Assembly: GCA_940746715.1 (NCBI GenBank)
Contig: CALNWN010000001.1
Span: 620,001-684,000 of the forward strand
Direction of reading: 5' to 3'
Origin: an uncultured Paraburkholderia sp.
GTDB taxonomy: Bacteria; Pseudomonadota; Gammaproteobacteria; Burkholderiales; Burkholderiaceae
Length of the DNA: 64,000 nt
Of the stretch, positions 51,578-63,284 are shown in pieces (the stretch's first letter is position 1; every line of letters begins with the position of its first letter). The notes below the pieces were generated by a model. It worked only from the letters and a program-made list of their open reading frames with translations, did not search any database and was not told the DNA's origin. Made by a program: the position numbers and the translations under genes.

Positions 51578-52437
51578 ATGACTATCCGAAATCTTGTTGG
51601 CTTCGTTGCGACAGCCGTTATTTTTATCGTCGCGATCGTCTTGGGGCGCATGCTGTGGGTCCATTACATGGACGAACCGTGGACGCGCGACGCACGCGTG
51701 CGCGCCGAAATAGTGAACGTTGCGCCGGACGTCTCCGGCGCCGTGGTCGATCTGCCGGTTAAAGACAATCAACTCGTGAAGAAAGGCGACCTGCTGATGC
51801 AGATCGATCCGTCGCACTACGAGATCGCCGTCGAGCAGGCGCAGGCCGCGGTGGCCGCGCGCAAGGCCGGGCTGCAGATGAAGCGCGACGACGCGCGGCG
51901 GCGCGCGGACATGGATTCGCTCGTGGTGTCGAAAGAAAGCCAAGAGAATGCGGCGCACACGGCGTCGGCTGCCGAGGCGGCGTATCAGCAGGCCCTCGCC
52001 GCGCTCGACGCCGCGAAGCTGAATCCTCGCGCGCACGCGGGTGGTGTCGCCCGTGGACGGCTACGTGACCAACCTCAACGTGTTTCGCGGCGATTACGCG
52101 ACGGCCGGCGCGGCGAAGCTCGCCATTGTCGACAGTCACTCGTTCTGGGTATGGCTACTTCGAGGAAACCAAGCTGCCGCACGTGCGTATCGGCGACAAG
52201 GCCGAAGTGCGCCTGATGAGCGGCGGTACGCTGCAAGGCCACGTGGAAAGCATCTCGCGCGGCATTTACGACCGCGACAATCCGCAAAGCCGCGAACTGC
52301 TCGCCGACGTCAACCCGACGTTCAACTGGGTCCGGCTCGCGCAGCGCGTGCCGGTGCGCGTGAAGATCGACTCGGTGCCCGACGGGGTCATGCTGGCGGC
52401 GGGCATTACCTGCACCGTGGTCGTCAAGGAGAGCTGA
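51578..52437 (+). pseudogene. HlyD-family periplasmic adaptor (AaeA-like), two frameshifts
   Basis: Membrane-fusion subunit expected at about 287 residues. It begins MTIRNLVGFVATAVIFIVAI (one inner-membrane helix) and has the biotinyl-lipoyl hairpin (EPWTRDARVRAEIVNVAPDV, LLMQIDPSHYEIAVEQAQAA). An extra C at 52025-52026 shifts LNLARTRVVSPVDGYVTN. A second change near 52147 separates SHSFWV from YGYFEETKLPHVRIGDKAEV. The C-terminus is at 52437. Last gene of the efflux operon. Confidence 0.87.
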
Positions 52438-52475
52438 GCGAAGCCGGGAGCGGGCCGCGCTCACTCTCAAGATAG

Positions 52476-52496
52476 CGGCAGGCAGCGCGCCTGCCG
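52476..52496. terminator. hairpin between HlyD remnant and chemoreceptor
   Basis: An 8-bp stem CGGCAGGC/GCCTGCCG with a 5-nt loop between two convergent genes. The following bases (CGCCGTCTTT) give a weak T run, so it may serve as a terminator of the plus-strand efflux operon. Confidence 0.5.
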
Positions 52497-52504
52497 CGCC
52501 GTCT

Positions 52505-54184
52505 TTACAGCCGGAACTTGCCCACCATCTGCTTGAGGCCGTGCGCCTGATCGTCGAGCGATCTCGCCGCGGCGGTCGCCTGCTCGACGAGCGCCGCGTT
52601 CTGCTGCGTGCCCGAATCCATCTGCGCGACGACCAGGTTGATCTCTTCGATGCCCGCGCTCTGCTCCGACGAAGCCGCCGAAATCTCGCCCATGATGTCG
52701 GTCACGCGCTTCACCGCCTTGACCACTTCGTCCATAGTCTGGCCGGCGTCCTGCGCGAGGGTCGAGCCGTTGCTCACGCGCTCCACCGACGTGCTGATCA
52801 GCCCCTTGATCTCCTTCGCGGCGGCGGCGCTGCGCTGCGCGAGGTTGCGCACTTCGGCGGCGACGACCGAAAAGCCGCGGCCTTCCTCGCCGGCCCGCGC
52901 CGCCTCGACCGCCGCATTCAGTGCCAGAATGTTGGTCTGGAACGCGATTCCCTCGATCACGCCAATGATGTCGCCGATGCTGCGCGCGCTCTCGTTGATC
53001 TCGTTCATCGTCGCGACGACGCGGCTCACCACATCGCCGCCCTTCTCCGCGATCTCCGACGCGTTGTTGGCAAGCGTGCTCGCCTTCAGATTCGCCTGGC
53101 CGGCGTTCTGGCGGACCGTCGAGGTCAACTGCTCCATGCTGGTCGCGGTGCGCTCGAGCGCCATCGCCTGCTGCTCGGTGCGCTGCGAAAGATCGGCGTT
53201 GCCCATCGAAATTTCGCTCGATGCTGTGGCGATCGCGTCCGCACTCGACGCAATATCCGACACCGTCGTCGCGAGACCGCTTTGCATGTCGGAAAGCGCA
53301 TACAGCACGCTCGACTGGTCCTTACGCCCGAGCTTGATGTGATTCGACAGATCGCCCGCCGCGATCCGGCTCGCGATTTCCTTCGCGTAGGCCGGCTCGC
53401 CGCCCAGCTGGCGCGCGAGACGCCGCACCACCCACTCGCTGATGGCGGCGGCGAGCACGATCAACGCGATCGTCATCACGGCCAGCATCACGAACGACGA
53501 GTGGTAAATGAAACTGGAGGCGTCAATGGTCGCCTTCGCCGCAGTGCCGCGCTCCGCGACGAGTTCGTCGACGAGTTTTTCGAGCTTGCCGGTTTCGACC
53601 AGCAGCGACACGTCCTGCGTGCCGACCTGCCAGTTCATCTGCGAAAGGTCGAGCGGCTGAGCTTTCACGAGCTTCACGAAGTCGCGCAGATGCGTGCTCC
53701 ATGTGGTGACGGCAGCGGCAAACTTCTTCTGATTCTCAACGGCTTTCGCGTTCGATTTGTCGACGTACTGTTGCAGCGTGCCCAGCTCGGCGGCGAGGCC
53801 GCTCAAGCCCTTGTCGATGTCGGCGCCCAGTTCGTCGCGCTCCTTGGCGGTGGTCGCCGTCAACAGCATTTTTTGCGCGCGGCTCGCGCGCAGCATGTGG
53901 CCGCGGGCTTCCTCGGCGGCGCGGCTCGCGACGTGCCCCTGATCGTAGATGGATTGGGCGGAGGCGTTCAGGCGGCTGATCTGCGTGAGCGAAAACACGC
54001 CGATGGCGAGCGTGCCGACGAGCAGCACCGCAAAAGCCAGGCGCAACATGGCCTTGACGGACAGGCCCTTGAGCCGCGCGACCCGCGCACGGCTACCCTT
54101 TCTCCGCGACGGCAACCTCCCCGCCACCTCTGCGTCCGGAACGAACCCCGCGCTCTTCCGGCTGCCCAGCGAAACTGCTTTCAT
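52505..54184 (-). CDS. methyl-accepting chemotaxis protein with four-helix-bundle sensor
   Basis: A 559-residue chemoreceptor (ATG at 54184, [13 protein letters not shown]). A basic N-terminus precedes helix 1 ([20 protein letters not shown], about residues 45-65). An all-helical periplasmic sensor covers about 70-245 and helix 2 follows ([20 protein letters not shown]). Then come HAMP and the signalling domain with [20 protein letters not shown] and [16 protein letters not shown]. The sensor is of the Tar/4HB type, unlike the Cache receptor at 3606, and its ligand is unknown. Intact. Confidence 0.93.
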   Translation of the reverse strand: MKAVSLGSRKSAGFVPDAEVAGRLPSRRKGSRARVARLKGLSVKAMLRLAFAVLLVGTLAIGVFSLTQISRLNASAQSIYDQGHVASRAAEEARGHMLRASRAQKMLLTATTAKERDELGADIDKGLSGLAAELGTLQQYVDKSNAKAVENQKKFAAAVTTWSTHLRDFVKLVKAQPLDLSQMNWQVGTQDVSLLVETGKLEKLVDELVAERGTAAKATIDASSFIYHSSFVMLAVMTIALIVLAAAISEWVVRRLARQLGGEPAYAKEIASRIAAGDLSNHIKLGRKDQSSVLYALSDMQSGLATTVSDIASSADAIATASSEISMGNADLSQRTEQQAMALERTATSMEQLTSTVRQNAGQANLKASTLANNASEIAEKGGDVVSRVVATMNEINESARSIGDIIGVIEGIAFQTNILALNAAVEAARAGEEGRGFSVVAAEVRNLAQRSAAAAKEIKGLISTSVERVSNGSTLAQDAGQTMDEVVKAVKRVTDIMGEISAASSEQSAGIEEINLVVAQMDSGTQQNAALVEQATAAARSLDDQAHGLKQMVGKFRL

Positions 54185-54599
54185 ATTCCCCGTCCCCACG
54201 TTTAGAACCTGCCGCAAAGGTCGATTCCGGCATTGCTTCTTTTCCTTCCGGGTCTACGGCATCGGCGTCCGCGATCTTTAGTGTGGTTTGCCCCGGTTTT
54301 GCCCGTACCGACGATTGTGTATCACCCGGTCCTCAGCACGCCGCTTTGTGAGCGCGCGCCGCGCCCGTTTTATACATGGCCCAAAATCCGTCTGACTTAT
54401 TTATTGGGACGCGCCGGGCCGCACGAGCCATGTCTGATTCGCGACAAAACTTGTCCTTACAATTCAGCCAAGCCACATTAAACTTCGACGAATAGCTGAG
54501 CGCACGCCACGCCGCGTCGTTATGCCGCAACGACGCCAGCCACAAGCGCGCCGCGCCGCCAGCCAGAGATTGCCCCGTCCTTTCTCTTCTGAAAAACGC
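54185..54599. other. intergenic region with no supported gene
   Basis: The 415 bp between two divergent genes. They contain AT-richer stretches (for example TTATTTATTGGG near 54393 and TTGTCCTTACAATT near 54450) that may hold promoters for the chemoreceptor and for the MFS remnant. No RNA gene, repeat or convincing coding frame is visible. Confidence 0.5.
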
Positions 54600-55290
54600 A
54601 TGGAAACCAGCCTCGATAAACGCGCACCTGCCAGCGCGTCAGCCCGCCCCAGCAGTGCCGTGCCTGCCACCGCCGCTTCGGCTGCTTCGGCCGCCGCGGC
54701 TGCCGCGCCCTCAGCCGGGGAAGCCGCCAGACAACCGGCCGCCAGGGTGCAGCGTACCGTGTACTCCGTGCTCGGCGCGATCAGCTTTTCGCATCTGCTC
54801 AACGACATGAGCCGGCCTGCTGCTGATGTCGATGGCGCCGAATTTCGGCGTGCTGCTGTTGGCCGCGGCGCTGGTCGGCTGCGGGTCGTCGGTGTTTCAT
54901 CCGGAATCGTCGCGCGTTGCGCGCATGGCGTCCGGCGGCCGCCACGGACTCGCGCAGTCGCTGTTCCAGGTGGGCGGCAATGCAGGATCGTCGCTCGGGC
55001 CGCTGCTCGCCGCGCTGATCGTGATTCCGCACGGCCAGCGCAGCATCGCGTGGTTCTCGGTGGCGGCGCTCGTCGCGATGGTCGTGCTCACACGCAGATC
55101 GGCCGCTGGTACAAGCAGCATCCGTCGGTGAAAAAGGTGCGCAGCCAGGCTGCTCACGCGACGCTGTCGCGCAACCAGGTGATGTTCGCGATGGGCGTGC
55201 TGATCCTGCTGGTGTTCTCGAAGTACTTCTACCTCGCGAGCATCAACAGCTATTTCACGTTCTATCTGATCGACAAATTTCATCTGCCGA
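54600..55290 (+). pseudogene. Fsr-like MFS transporter remnant, two deletions and a frameshift
   Basis: N-terminal half of an MFS drug transporter like fosmidomycin-resistance protein. From the ATG at 54600 a variable Ala-rich leader leads to SVLGAISFSHLLNDM. About 45 residues that should follow are absent, and another frame resumes at LLLMSMAPNFGVLLLAAALV. A duplicated AC near 55090 shifts it again (VVLT to QIGRWYKQHPSVKK). The sequence reads to TFYLIDKFHLPM and then continues without a break into an AMP-forming ligase. The C-terminal six helices are missing. Confidence 0.83.
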
Positions 55291-56832
55291 TGATCCCCGA
55301 GGCGCTGTTCGCGATGCTCGCGTGCGTGCGTCTCGGCGCGATTCACTCGGTCGTGTTCGGCGGGTTCGCGGCGCCGAATCTGGCCGCGCGCATCGACGAC
55401 GCGAAGCCGGTGCTGATCGTGACCGCCGACGCCGACGCGCGCGGCGGCAAGGTGATCGACTACACACCGCTCGTCGACGAAGCGCTCGCGCGCGAGCCAC
55501 AAGACGCCGCGCGTGCTGCTGATCGACCGGCAGCTCGCGCCGGAGCGCCTGAACGCCAGCTATCTGGTCGACTACGAACCGCTGCGCGAGCAGTTCTTTG
55601 ACGCGCACGTGCCGTGCGAATGGCTCGAATCGAACGAACCGTCGTACGTGCTCTACACGTCCCCGGCACCACCGGCAAGCCCAAGGGCGTGCAGCGCGAC
55701 GTGGGCGGCTACGCGGTCGCGCTCGCGGCGTCGATGGAATACATCTTCGAAGGCAAGGCCGGCGACACGATGTTCACCGCGTCGGACGTCGGCTGGGTGG
55801 TCAGCCATAGCTACATCGTCTATGCGCCGTTGCTCGCCGGGCTCACCACCGTCATGTACGAAGGCACGCCGATCCGCCCCGCCGGCGGCATCTGGTGGCG
55901 CCTTGTCGAACAGCACCGGATCAACCTGATGTTCACCGCGCCGACCGCGCTGCGCGTGCTGAAAAAGCAGGACCCGGCGCTGCTGAAAAAAACCGACCTG
56001 TCGAGTCTGCGCACGCTGTTTCTGGCGGGCGAGCCGCTCGACGAACCGACCGCCTCGTGGATCGCCGGCGCGCTCGGCAAACCGGTGATCGACAATTACT
56101 GGCAGACCGAAACCGGCTGGCCGATGCTCGCGATTCCGCGCGGCGTCGAAGCGCTGCCGACCAAGCTCGGTTCGCCAGGCGTGCCGTCGACCGGTTTCGA
56201 TCTGACCTTGCGCAACGAGCTGACGGGCGAACCGTGCCCGCCCGGCGAGAAAGGCGTCCTGACGCTGAACTACCCGTTGCCGCCGTGCTGCATGTCGACG
56301 GTATGGGGCGACGACAAGCGATTTGTCAGCACCTACTGGTCGAGCATTCCGAACCACCAGGTGTATTCCACGTTCGACTGGAGCATTCAGGACGAAGACG
56401 GCTACGTGACGATCCTCGGGCGCACGGACGATGTGATCCAACGTCGCCGGCCACCGGCTCGGCACACGCGAGATCGAAGAAGCGCTGTCGAGCCACCCGG
56501 CTGTGGCGAAAGTCGCCGTGGTGGGCGTGACCGATCCGGTGAAGGGTCAGGCGGCGATGGCGTTCGTGGTGTTGCGCGACGCGCAGGCCTACGCGGAGGG
56601 AAGCGCGCGCACGAAGCTGCAAGACGATCTCATGACGACGGTCGACCGCCAGCTCGGGGCGATTGCGCGGCCCTCGCGCGTGGTGATCGTCTCGATGCTG
56701 CCGAAGACGCGCTCCGGCAAGCTGCTGCGCCGGGCCATCGCGGCGCTCGCGGAGGGACGCGAGCCGGGCGATCTGCCGACCATCGAGGATCCGTCGGCGC
56801 TGCAGCAGGTGCGCGAGGGGTTGCAGAGCTAG
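55291..56832 (+). pseudogene. prpE: propionate-CoA ligase remnant (PrpE type), N-terminus deleted, three frameshifts
   Basis: AMP-forming acyl-CoA synthetase of PrpE type; the normal protein is about 630 residues and here the first 120 or so are missing. It is joined in frame to the MFS remnant at MIPEALFAMLACVRLGAIHS. The ATP-binding loop YTSGTTGKPKG is split by an extra CC at 55661-55664. Further shifts lie near 55505 and 56440 (DDVI to NVAGHRLGTREIEEALSSHP). The acetylation-type motif PKTRSGKLLRRAI and the C-terminus survive to the TAG at 56830-56832. This stop shares three bases with the stop of convergent mtn. Confidence 0.87.
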
Positions 56833-57731
56833 TGACTGGCGCTGCGTGCCTGAAGAAAACGCGTGAGAATCGCATTCGAATACGCCGCCGCGATCTCCGT
56901 CAAAAACGAAACGAACGAAGCCGGCGCGTGGTCGTCGGCGGTATCGGAGATGGTGCGCACCACCGCGCACGGCACGCCGTACTCGTGACAGACCTGGGCG
57001 ATCGCGGCGCCTTCCATCTCGACGGCGAGCGCATCGGGCAAGGCTTCGCGCAGCGCCTGCACGCCCGCCGAGCTCGCCACGAACTGATCGCCGCTGATGA
57101 TCAGCCCGCGATGCACCCGCGGCTCGCGCGTGCCGAACCGTGCCGCCGAGGCCGCGCCCTCTTCCGCGACGAAACGCTCGCAGGCTTGGGCGAGTTGCGC
57201 GGCAAGCGCCGCGTCCGCTGCAAAACGCGACATGCCGAGCAACGGCACTTCGAAGCGCGGAAAGAGCGGCGACGCATCGAGATCGTGCTGCAACAGCGCA
57301 TTCGCCACGACGATGTCGCCGACCCGCACTTCCTTGCCGACACCGCCCGCGACGCCGGTAAACACCACCGCCTCGACGTCGAAGGCATGAATCAGCGCGC
57401 TGACCGTGGCCGCCGCCGCGACCTTGCCGACGCGCGCGAGCGTTACGACGCACGGCGCGCCGTGCACGGTCCCGAGGTGATAATCGCGCCGGCCATGCGT
57501 GACGGTGCGCACGCCCGATTCCGCGCGCATTGCCTCGATCAGATCGCCGAGCTCCTGCGGCAGGGCCGCGAGAATGCCGAACGGTCTGCGGGGAACGCTC
57601 GCGCCGTTGCTCTGCGGAGCGTGCTTCTCGGCTTCGGTACCGGCCGTACCCGCGTTGCCCGCCGTGTTTGTCCCGACCGCGGCCGCCGCACTTGTCGCCA
57701 CGCCTGTCGCCGAGTCTGCATTCGCGCTCAT
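56829..57731 (-). CDS. mtn: 5'-methylthioadenosine/S-adenosylhomocysteine nucleosidase
   Basis: A 300-residue nucleosidase that cleaves adenine from MTA, SAH and 5'-deoxyadenosine in the methyl cycle. After an Ala/Thr-rich N-terminal extension of about 55 residues the fold begins at RPFGILAALPQELGDLIEAM. It shows VVFTGVAGGVGKEVRVGDIV, the catalytic-site segment VEMEGAAIAQVC and the Asp in RTISDTADDHAP. Its ATG overlaps the uvrD stop (ATGA), so it is translationally coupled to the helicase gene. Confidence 0.92.
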   Translation of the reverse strand: MSANADSATGVATSAAAAVGTNTAGNAGTAGTEAEKHAPQSNGASVPRRPFGILAALPQELGDLIEAMRAESGVRTVTHGRRDYHLGTVHGAPCVVTLARVGKVAAAATVSALIHAFDVEAVVFTGVAGGVGKEVRVGDIVVANALLQHDLDASPLFPRFEVPLLGMSRFAADAALAAQLAQACERFVAEEGAASAARFGTREPRVHRGLIISGDQFVASSAGVQALREALPDALAVEMEGAAIAQVCHEYGVPCAVVRTISDTADDHAPASFVSFLTEIAAAYSNAILTRFLQARSASH

Positions 57732-60091
57732 TCGACCGCCTGCAATTTCGCCACCGCGAGCGCGAGCCATTTCTCGCCGTGGCGCTTGAATTTGACCTGT
57801 GCCTTGGCATCGGTGCCGCCGCCTTCGAGCGCGGTGATCGTGCCCTCGCCGAACTTGGTGTGGAACACCTGCTGGCCGACGCGGAAACCGGCTTCCGCCG
57901 CGCGCTGCTCGTTGGCGAAAGCCGGCAACGGCGCCGCCGGCGCGGAGGCCCCGCCGCCGTAGCCTTGCTGACGGTCGGGCCGCGCGAACCAGTCGCGCCC
58001 GTAGCCCGCGTTGTCCGAGCGGCCACCCCAGCGCGCGCCCGCCTCGACCTTCGGCGTGAGCCACTTGAGCGTTTCCTGCGGCAATTCATCGAAGAAACGT
58101 GAGCGGATGTTGTAGCGCGTCTGGCCGTGCAGCATCCGGCTTTGCGCGAACGACAGATACAGCCGTTCCTTCGCGCGCGTGATCGCCACATACATGAGAC
58201 GCCGCTCTTCTTCGAGCCCGTCCGACTCCATCGCGCTGTTCTCGTGCGGGAAGAGCCCCTCTTCGAGGCCCGTGATGAACACAGCGGTGAATTCCAGACC
58301 CTTGGCCGCGTGCACCGTCATCAGCTGAACGGCTTCCTGCCCGGCTTGCGCCTGGTTGTCGCCCGCTTCGAGCGACGCGTGCGACAGAAAGCCGGCGAGC
58401 GGTGTCATGGTGTCCGGGTTTTGCGCCGGGTCGGCGATGCCGGGCGCGTCCAGCACGACGGTGTTCGGGTCGTCGGTGGCGACGGCCAGTTCCGGCGCGG
58501 CGGTCGCGCCGGGGCGCAGCGGAATGGAGCGCGCGGGCGTGTCCATGCCGTAGCCCTCTTCGCTGACGAACGCAGCCGCCGCGTTCACCAGTTCCTGCAG
58601 GTTCTCCAGCCGGTCTTGGCCTTCGCGCTCATTCTGATAAAAATCGGCGAGGCCGCTTGCGCGCACCACGTATTCGACGGTTTCCGGCAGGCTCATCTGC
58701 TGCGTTTCCGCGCGCATCTTGCCGATCAGGTTGGCAAACGCCGACAGGCTCGACCCCGCCTTGCCGGCGACATAGGGAATCGCCGCGGCTATCGAGCAGT
58801 TGTAGAGCCGCGCGGCGTCCGCAAGCTGCTCGATGGAGCGCGCGCCGATGCCGCGCGTCGGAAAATTGACGACGCGCGCGAACGCCGTGTCGTCGTTCGG
58901 ATTGTCGATCAGGCGCAGATAGGCAAGCGCGTGCTTGACTTCCTGACGCTCGAAAAAGCGCAAACCGCCATACACGCGATACGCGATGCCCGCATTCACG
59001 AGCGTGTGCTCGATGGTGCGCGACTGCGCGTTGCTGCGGTAGAGCACCGCGATTTCGCTGCGCGACGTGCCCGTGCTGATGAGCGCCTTGATTTCCTCGA
59101 CGATCCAGCCGGCTTCCTGCGTGTCCGTGGCGGATTCGTAGACGCGCACCGGCTCGCCGTGGCCGGCGTCCGTGCGCAGATTCTTGCCGAGACGCCGCGA
59201 ATTGTTCGCGATCAGCTGGTTGGCGGCATCGAGAATATGGCCGTGGGAGCGGTAATTCTGTTCGAGCTTGATTAGATGGCGGACATTGAACTCGTGCTCG
59301 AAGTCGCGCATGTTGCCGACGTTCGCGCCGCGGAACGCGTAAATGGACTGGTCGTCGTCGCCGACTGCGAAAATCGCGTTCGTCTGACCCGCGAGCAGCT
59401 TCAGCCACGCGTACTGCAGCTTGTTGGTGTCCTGAAACTCGTCGACGAGAATGTGCCTGAAGCGCGCCTGATAGTGCGCGCGCAACGGCGGATTGTGCGC
59501 GAGCAGTTCATAGCAGCGCAGCAGCAGTTCGGGGAAGTCGACGACGCCTTCGCGCTGGCACTGCTGGTCGTAGGCTTCGTAGAGTTCGACGAATTTGCGG
59601 TTGAAATTGTCGGTGGCGTCCACGTCCTTGGGCCGCAGGCCCTGTTCCTTCGCGTTGTTGATGAAGTACTGGAGGTTTTTGGCCGGGTATTTTTCGTCGT
59701 CGATGTTCAGGCCCTTCATCAGACGCTTGATCGCGGAAAGTTGATCCGCGGTGTCGAGAATCTGGAACGTGGCAGGCAGACCGGCGTCGCGATGATGCGC
59801 GCGCAGCATACGGTTGCACAGGCCGTGGAAGGTGCCGATCCACATGCCGCGCGTGTCGATGGGCAACAGCGCCGAGAGGCGCGACATCATTTCGCGTGCG
59901 GCCTTGTTGGTGAAGGTCACGGCCAGAATGGTGGCCGGCGACGCAAGGCCATGCTGGATGAGCCACGCGATGCGCGTGATGAGTACGCGGGTTTTGCCGC
60001 TGCCCGCGCCGGCGAGAATCAGCGCGGGCTCGTTGGGGAGCGTGACGGCGGCGTGTTGTTCGGGGTTGAGATTGGCTAGCAGGTCGGGCAT
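57728..60091 (-). CDS. uvrD: DNA helicase II (UvrD/Rep family)
   Basis: A 787-residue superfamily 1A 3'-5' helicase acting in excision and mismatch repair. Motif I is [14 protein letters not shown] (residues 26-39), motif Ia [11 protein letters not shown], motif [18 protein letters not shown], motif [17 protein letters not shown], motif [16 protein letters not shown] and motif [19 protein letters not shown]. The C-terminal tail binds partner proteins. Intact, so the slippage-rich lesions elsewhere are not explained by loss of this gene. Confidence 0.95.
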   Translation of the reverse strand: MPDLLANLNPEQHAAVTLPNEPALILAGAGSGKTRVLITRIAWLIQHGLASPATILAVTFTNKAAREMMSRLSALLPIDTRGMWIGTFHGLCNRMLRAHHRDAGLPATFQILDTADQLSAIKRLMKGLNIDDEKYPAKNLQYFINNAKEQGLRPKDVDATDNFNRKFVELYEAYDQQCQREGVVDFPELLLRCYELLAHNPPLRAHYQARFRHILVDEFQDTNKLQYAWLKLLAGQTNAIFAVGDDDQSIYAFRGANVGNMRDFEHEFNVRHLIKLEQNYRSHGHILDAANQLIANNSRRLGKNLRTDAGHGEPVRVYESATDTQEAGWIVEEIKALISTGTSRSEIAVLYRSNAQSRTIEHTLVNAGIAYRVYGGLRFFERQEVKHALAYLRLIDNPNDDTAFARVVNFPTRGIGARSIEQLADAARLYNCSIAAAIPYVAGKAGSSLSAFANLIGKMRAETQQMSLPETVEYVVRASGLADFYQNEREGQDRLENLQELVNAAAAFVSEEGYGMDTPARSIPLRPGATAAPELAVATDDPNTVVLDAPGIADPAQNPDTMTPLAGFLSHASLEAGDNQAQAGQEAVQLMTVHAAKGLEFTAVFITGLEEGLFPHENSAMESDGLEEERRLMYVAITRAKERLYLSFAQSRMLHGQTRYNIRSRFFDELPQETLKWLTPKVEAGARWGGRSDNAGYGRDWFARPDRQQGYGGGASAPAAPLPAFANEQRAAEAGFRVGQQVFHTKFGEGTITALEGGGTDAKAQVKFKRHGEKWLALAVAKLQAVE

Positions 60092-60120
60092 TTTTTCGGA
60101 GGGACGGCGGGGTGTTTGTC

Positions 60121-60126
60121 ATTATA
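60121..60126 (-). promoter_or_regulatory. -10 box of uvrD
   Basis: ATTATA on the plus strand is a perfect TATAAT on the minus strand, 29 bp before the uvrD start. No good -35 is seen at the usual distance. Confidence 0.5.
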
Positions 60127-60272
60127 TGCCCCGGCGGCGGTGCGCTTTTTTTGCCTGCCCGGCGCGGCGGTTTGCCTGTTTGCAGGTCTGGGTGGTTTGA
60201 CGCCCTTGGGCTCACAAACGCCCCAACGCCCATCCCAAAGCCCAAAACCCGGACCGCGCCCCCGGCGCCCCT

Positions 60273-60278
60273 TATAAT
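60273..60278 (+). promoter_or_regulatory. -10 box of valS
   Basis: A perfect TATAAT 34 bp before the valS ATG, in an otherwise C-rich 220-bp divergent spacer. No recognisable -35. Confidence 0.55.
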
Positions 60279-60312
60279 CGAACATTCTCCGCATTTACCA
60301 GCCGATCGACAC

Positions 60313-63213
60313 ATGAGCGAGACCCCGAGCGACACCCAGCGCGATACCTCTTCCACTCTTGCCAAGAGCTTCGAGCCGCAAACCATTGAAGCTCACTGGG
60401 GCCCCGAATGGGAAAAGCGCGCCTACGCGGCGCCCGTTTTCGACGGCAGCAAAAAGGATTTCTCCATCCAGTTGCCGCCGCCGAACGTCACGGGCACGCT
60501 GCACATGGGGCACGCGTTCAATCAGACCATCATGGACGGGCTCGCCCGCTATCACCGCATGCTCGGCGAAAACACGCTGTGGGTGCCGGGCACGGACCAC
60601 GCGGGCATCGCCACGCAGATCGTCGTCGAACGGCAGCTGGACGCCAAAGGCGTGTCGCGCCACGATCTCGGCCGCGAGAAGTTCGTGGAACGCGTCTGGG
60701 AATGGAAGGAGGAATCCGGCTCGACCATCACGAATCAGGTGCGGCGTCTCGGCGCCTCGATCGACTGGTCGCGCGAATACTTCACGATGGACGACAAGAT
60801 GTCGGCCGCCGTGCGCGACGTGTTCGTGCGCCTCTATGAGCAGGGCCTCATCTATCGCGGCAAGCGCCTCGTCAACTGGGACCCGATGCTGCTCACCGCG
60901 GTGTCCGACCTCGAAGTCGTCAGCGAGGAGGAAAACGGCCACCTGTGGCATATCCAGTACCCGCTCACCGACGGCTCCGGTCACCTGACCGTTGCCACCA
61001 CGCGCCCCGAAACCATGCTCGGCGACACGGCCGTGATGGTCCATCCGGAAGACGAGCGCTACGCGCACCTGATCGGCAAGACCGCCACGCTGCCGCTGTC
61101 CAACCGCGAAGTGCCGATCATCGCCGACGATTACGTGGACCGCGAATTCGGCACGGGCGTCGTCAAGGTCACGCCCGCGCACGACTTCAACGACTACCAG
61201 GTCGGCCTGCGCCACAAGCTGCCGCAAATCGAAATTCTCACGCTCGACGCGAAGATCAACGCGAACGCGCCGGAAAAATACCGCGGCCTCGACCGTTTCG
61301 AAGCCCGCAAGCAGGTGGTCGCCGACCTCGAAGTGCTCGGCGCGCTCGAATCGGCCAAGCCGCACAAGCTGATGGTGCCGCGCGGCGACCGCACCGGTGT
61401 CGTGATCGAGCCGATGCTCACCGACCAATGGTTCGTCGCGATGAGCAAGCCGGCGCCTGATGCAACATTCGGCACGTTCAATCCGGGCAAATCGATTGCC
61501 GAAACCGCGCTCGACTTGGTTCGCAGCGGCGAGATCAAATTCGTGCCGGAAAACTGGACCACCACGTACTACCAGTGGCTCGAAAACATTCAGGACTGGT
61601 GCATCTCGCGCCAGCTGTGGTGGGGCCATCAGATTCCCGCGTGGTACGGCGAAAACGGCGAGATTTTCGTCGCGAAGACCGAGGAAGGCGCGCGCGAAAA
61701 AGCGGCCGAAGCCGGCTACACCGGCCCGCTCAAGCGCGACGAAGACGTGCTGGACACGTGGTTTTCGTCGGCGCTCGTGCCCTTCTCGTCGCTCGGCTGG
61801 CCGAACGAAACGCAGGAACTGAAGCACTTTTTGCCGTCGTCGGTGCTGGTCACGGGCTTCGACATCATCTTCTTCTGGGTCGCGCGCATGGTCATGATGA
61901 CCAGGCACTTCACCGGCAAGGTGCCGTTTCACACGGTGTACGTGCACGGTCTCGTGCGCGACGCCGAAGGCCAGAAAATGTCGAAGAGCAAGGGCAATAC
62001 GCTCGACCCGATCGATATCGCCGACGGCATCGGGCTCGACGCGCTCGTCGCCAAACGCACCACAGGCCTCATGAATCCGAAGCAGGCGGCGTCGATCGAA
62101 AAGAAAACCCGCAAGGAGTTTCCGGACGGCATTCCGGCCTTCGGCACGGACGCGCTGCGCTTCACGATGGCGTCCATGGCGACGCTCGGGCGCAACGTCA
62201 ACTTCGATCTGGCGCGCTGCGAGGGCTACCGCAACTTCTGCAACAAGCTGTGGAACGCCACCCGCTTCGTGCTGATGAACTGCGAAGGCCACGACTGCGG
62301 CTTCGACAAGCCGGCACAGTGCGGCGAATGCGGGCCGGACGGCCATATGCATTTCTCGTCGGCGGACCGCTGGATCGTGTCCCTCCTGCAGCGCGTGGAA
62401 GCGGAGGTCGCCAAGGGCTTTGCCGACTATCGCTTTGACAATGTGGCCAAAGCCCTATACAAGTTCGTGTGGGACGAATACTGTGACTGGTATCTCGAAC
62501 TCGCAAAGGTGCAGATCCAGACGGGTCAGCCGAACCAGCAGCGCGCCACGCGGCGCACCCTGCTGCGCGTGCTCGAGACGGTGTTGCGCCTCGCGCATCC
62601 GGTGATTCCGTTTATTACCGAGACGCTGTGGCAGAAAGTTGCACCGTTGGCCGGGCGTTATCCCGCGGACAAGGCCGAGGGCGAAGCGTCCATCATGGTG
62701 CAGCCGTACCCCGTTGCCGAGCTGTCGAAGATCGACGAAGAAGCAGAGCAATGGGCGGCCGACCTGAAGGCAATGATCGATGCGTGCCGGAATCTGCGTG
62801 GCGAAATGAATCTGTCGCCGGCGGTGAAGGTGCCGTTGCTCGCCACCGGCAACGCGGAGCGTCTCGCGACTTTTGCTCCGTACGCCCAGGCATTGGCCCG
62901 TCTGTCGGAAGTGCAGATCATCGCCGACGAAGCAGCGCTCGACGCGCAGGCAGATGGCGCGCCAATTGCTATCGTAGGAAGTGACAAGCTCGTGCTGAAG
63001 GTGGAGATCGACGTCGCGCTCGAGCGCGAGCGTTTGTCGAAGGAAATTGCGCGGTTGAGCACGGAACTCGTCAAGTGCAATGCCAAACTGCAGAACGAAA
63101 GTTTCGTCGCCAAGGCACCGCCCGCAGTCGTCGAGCAGGAGCAGAAACGGCTGGCGGATTTCGAAGCGACTGTCGGCAAGCTAAAAGGGCAACTCGCGCG
63201 CCTGCCGGTCTGA
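60313..63213 (+). CDS. valS: valyl-tRNA synthetase
   Basis: A 966-residue class I synthetase. The HIGH motif lies in [15 protein letters not shown] (about residue 50). The CP1 editing domain follows ([28 protein letters not shown]). The KMSKS motif is in [14 protein letters not shown], then come the anticodon-binding domain and a C-terminal coiled coil (last 70 residues, [18 protein letters not shown]) that binds the tRNA. The ATG at 60313 ([14 protein letters not shown]) is chosen as the first in-frame ATG after the -10 box. Intact. Confidence 0.97.
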   Translation: MSETPSDTQRDTSSTLAKSFEPQTIEAHWGPEWEKRAYAAPVFDGSKKDFSIQLPPPNVTGTLHMGHAFNQTIMDGLARYHRMLGENTLWVPGTDHAGIATQIVVERQLDAKGVSRHDLGREKFVERVWEWKEESGSTITNQVRRLGASIDWSREYFTMDDKMSAAVRDVFVRLYEQGLIYRGKRLVNWDPMLLTAVSDLEVVSEEENGHLWHIQYPLTDGSGHLTVATTRPETMLGDTAVMVHPEDERYAHLIGKTATLPLSNREVPIIADDYVDREFGTGVVKVTPAHDFNDYQVGLRHKLPQIEILTLDAKINANAPEKYRGLDRFEARKQVVADLEVLGALESAKPHKLMVPRGDRTGVVIEPMLTDQWFVAMSKPAPDATFGTFNPGKSIAETALDLVRSGEIKFVPENWTTTYYQWLENIQDWCISRQLWWGHQIPAWYGENGEIFVAKTEEGAREKAAEAGYTGPLKRDEDVLDTWFSSALVPFSSLGWPNETQELKHFLPSSVLVTGFDIIFFWVARMVMMTRHFTGKVPFHTVYVHGLVRDAEGQKMSKSKGNTLDPIDIADGIGLDALVAKRTTGLMNPKQAASIEKKTRKEFPDGIPAFGTDALRFTMASMATLGRNVNFDLARCEGYRNFCNKLWNATRFVLMNCEGHDCGFDKPAQCGECGPDGHMHFSSADRWIVSLLQRVEAEVAKGFADYRFDNVAKALYKFVWDEYCDWYLELAKVQIQTGQPNQQRATRRTLLRVLETVLRLAHPVIPFITETLWQKVAPLAGRYPADKAEGEASIMVQPYPVAELSKIDEEAEQWAADLKAMIDACRNLRGEMNLSPAVKVPLLATGNAERLATFAPYAQALARLSEVQIIADEAALDAQADGAPIAIVGSDKLVLKVEIDVALERERLSKEIARLSTELVKCNAKLQNESFVAKAPPAVVEQEQKRLADFEATVGKLKGQLARLPV

Positions 63214-63220
63214 TCGACGC

Positions 63221-63249
63221 TCCACGCCCGCCCGCGCGGCGGGCGTGGA
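63221..63249. terminator. strong hairpin between valS and galU
   Basis: A perfect 12-bp stem TCCACGCCCGCC/GGCGGGCGTGGA with a 5-nt loop, 7 bp after the valS stop. No T run follows, so it may be a pause, processing or Rho-linked site rather than a classical terminator. Confidence 0.6.
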
Positions 63250-63284
63250 CTGATAGCTAAACCAGAGGACTCAGGGTAAATCAC

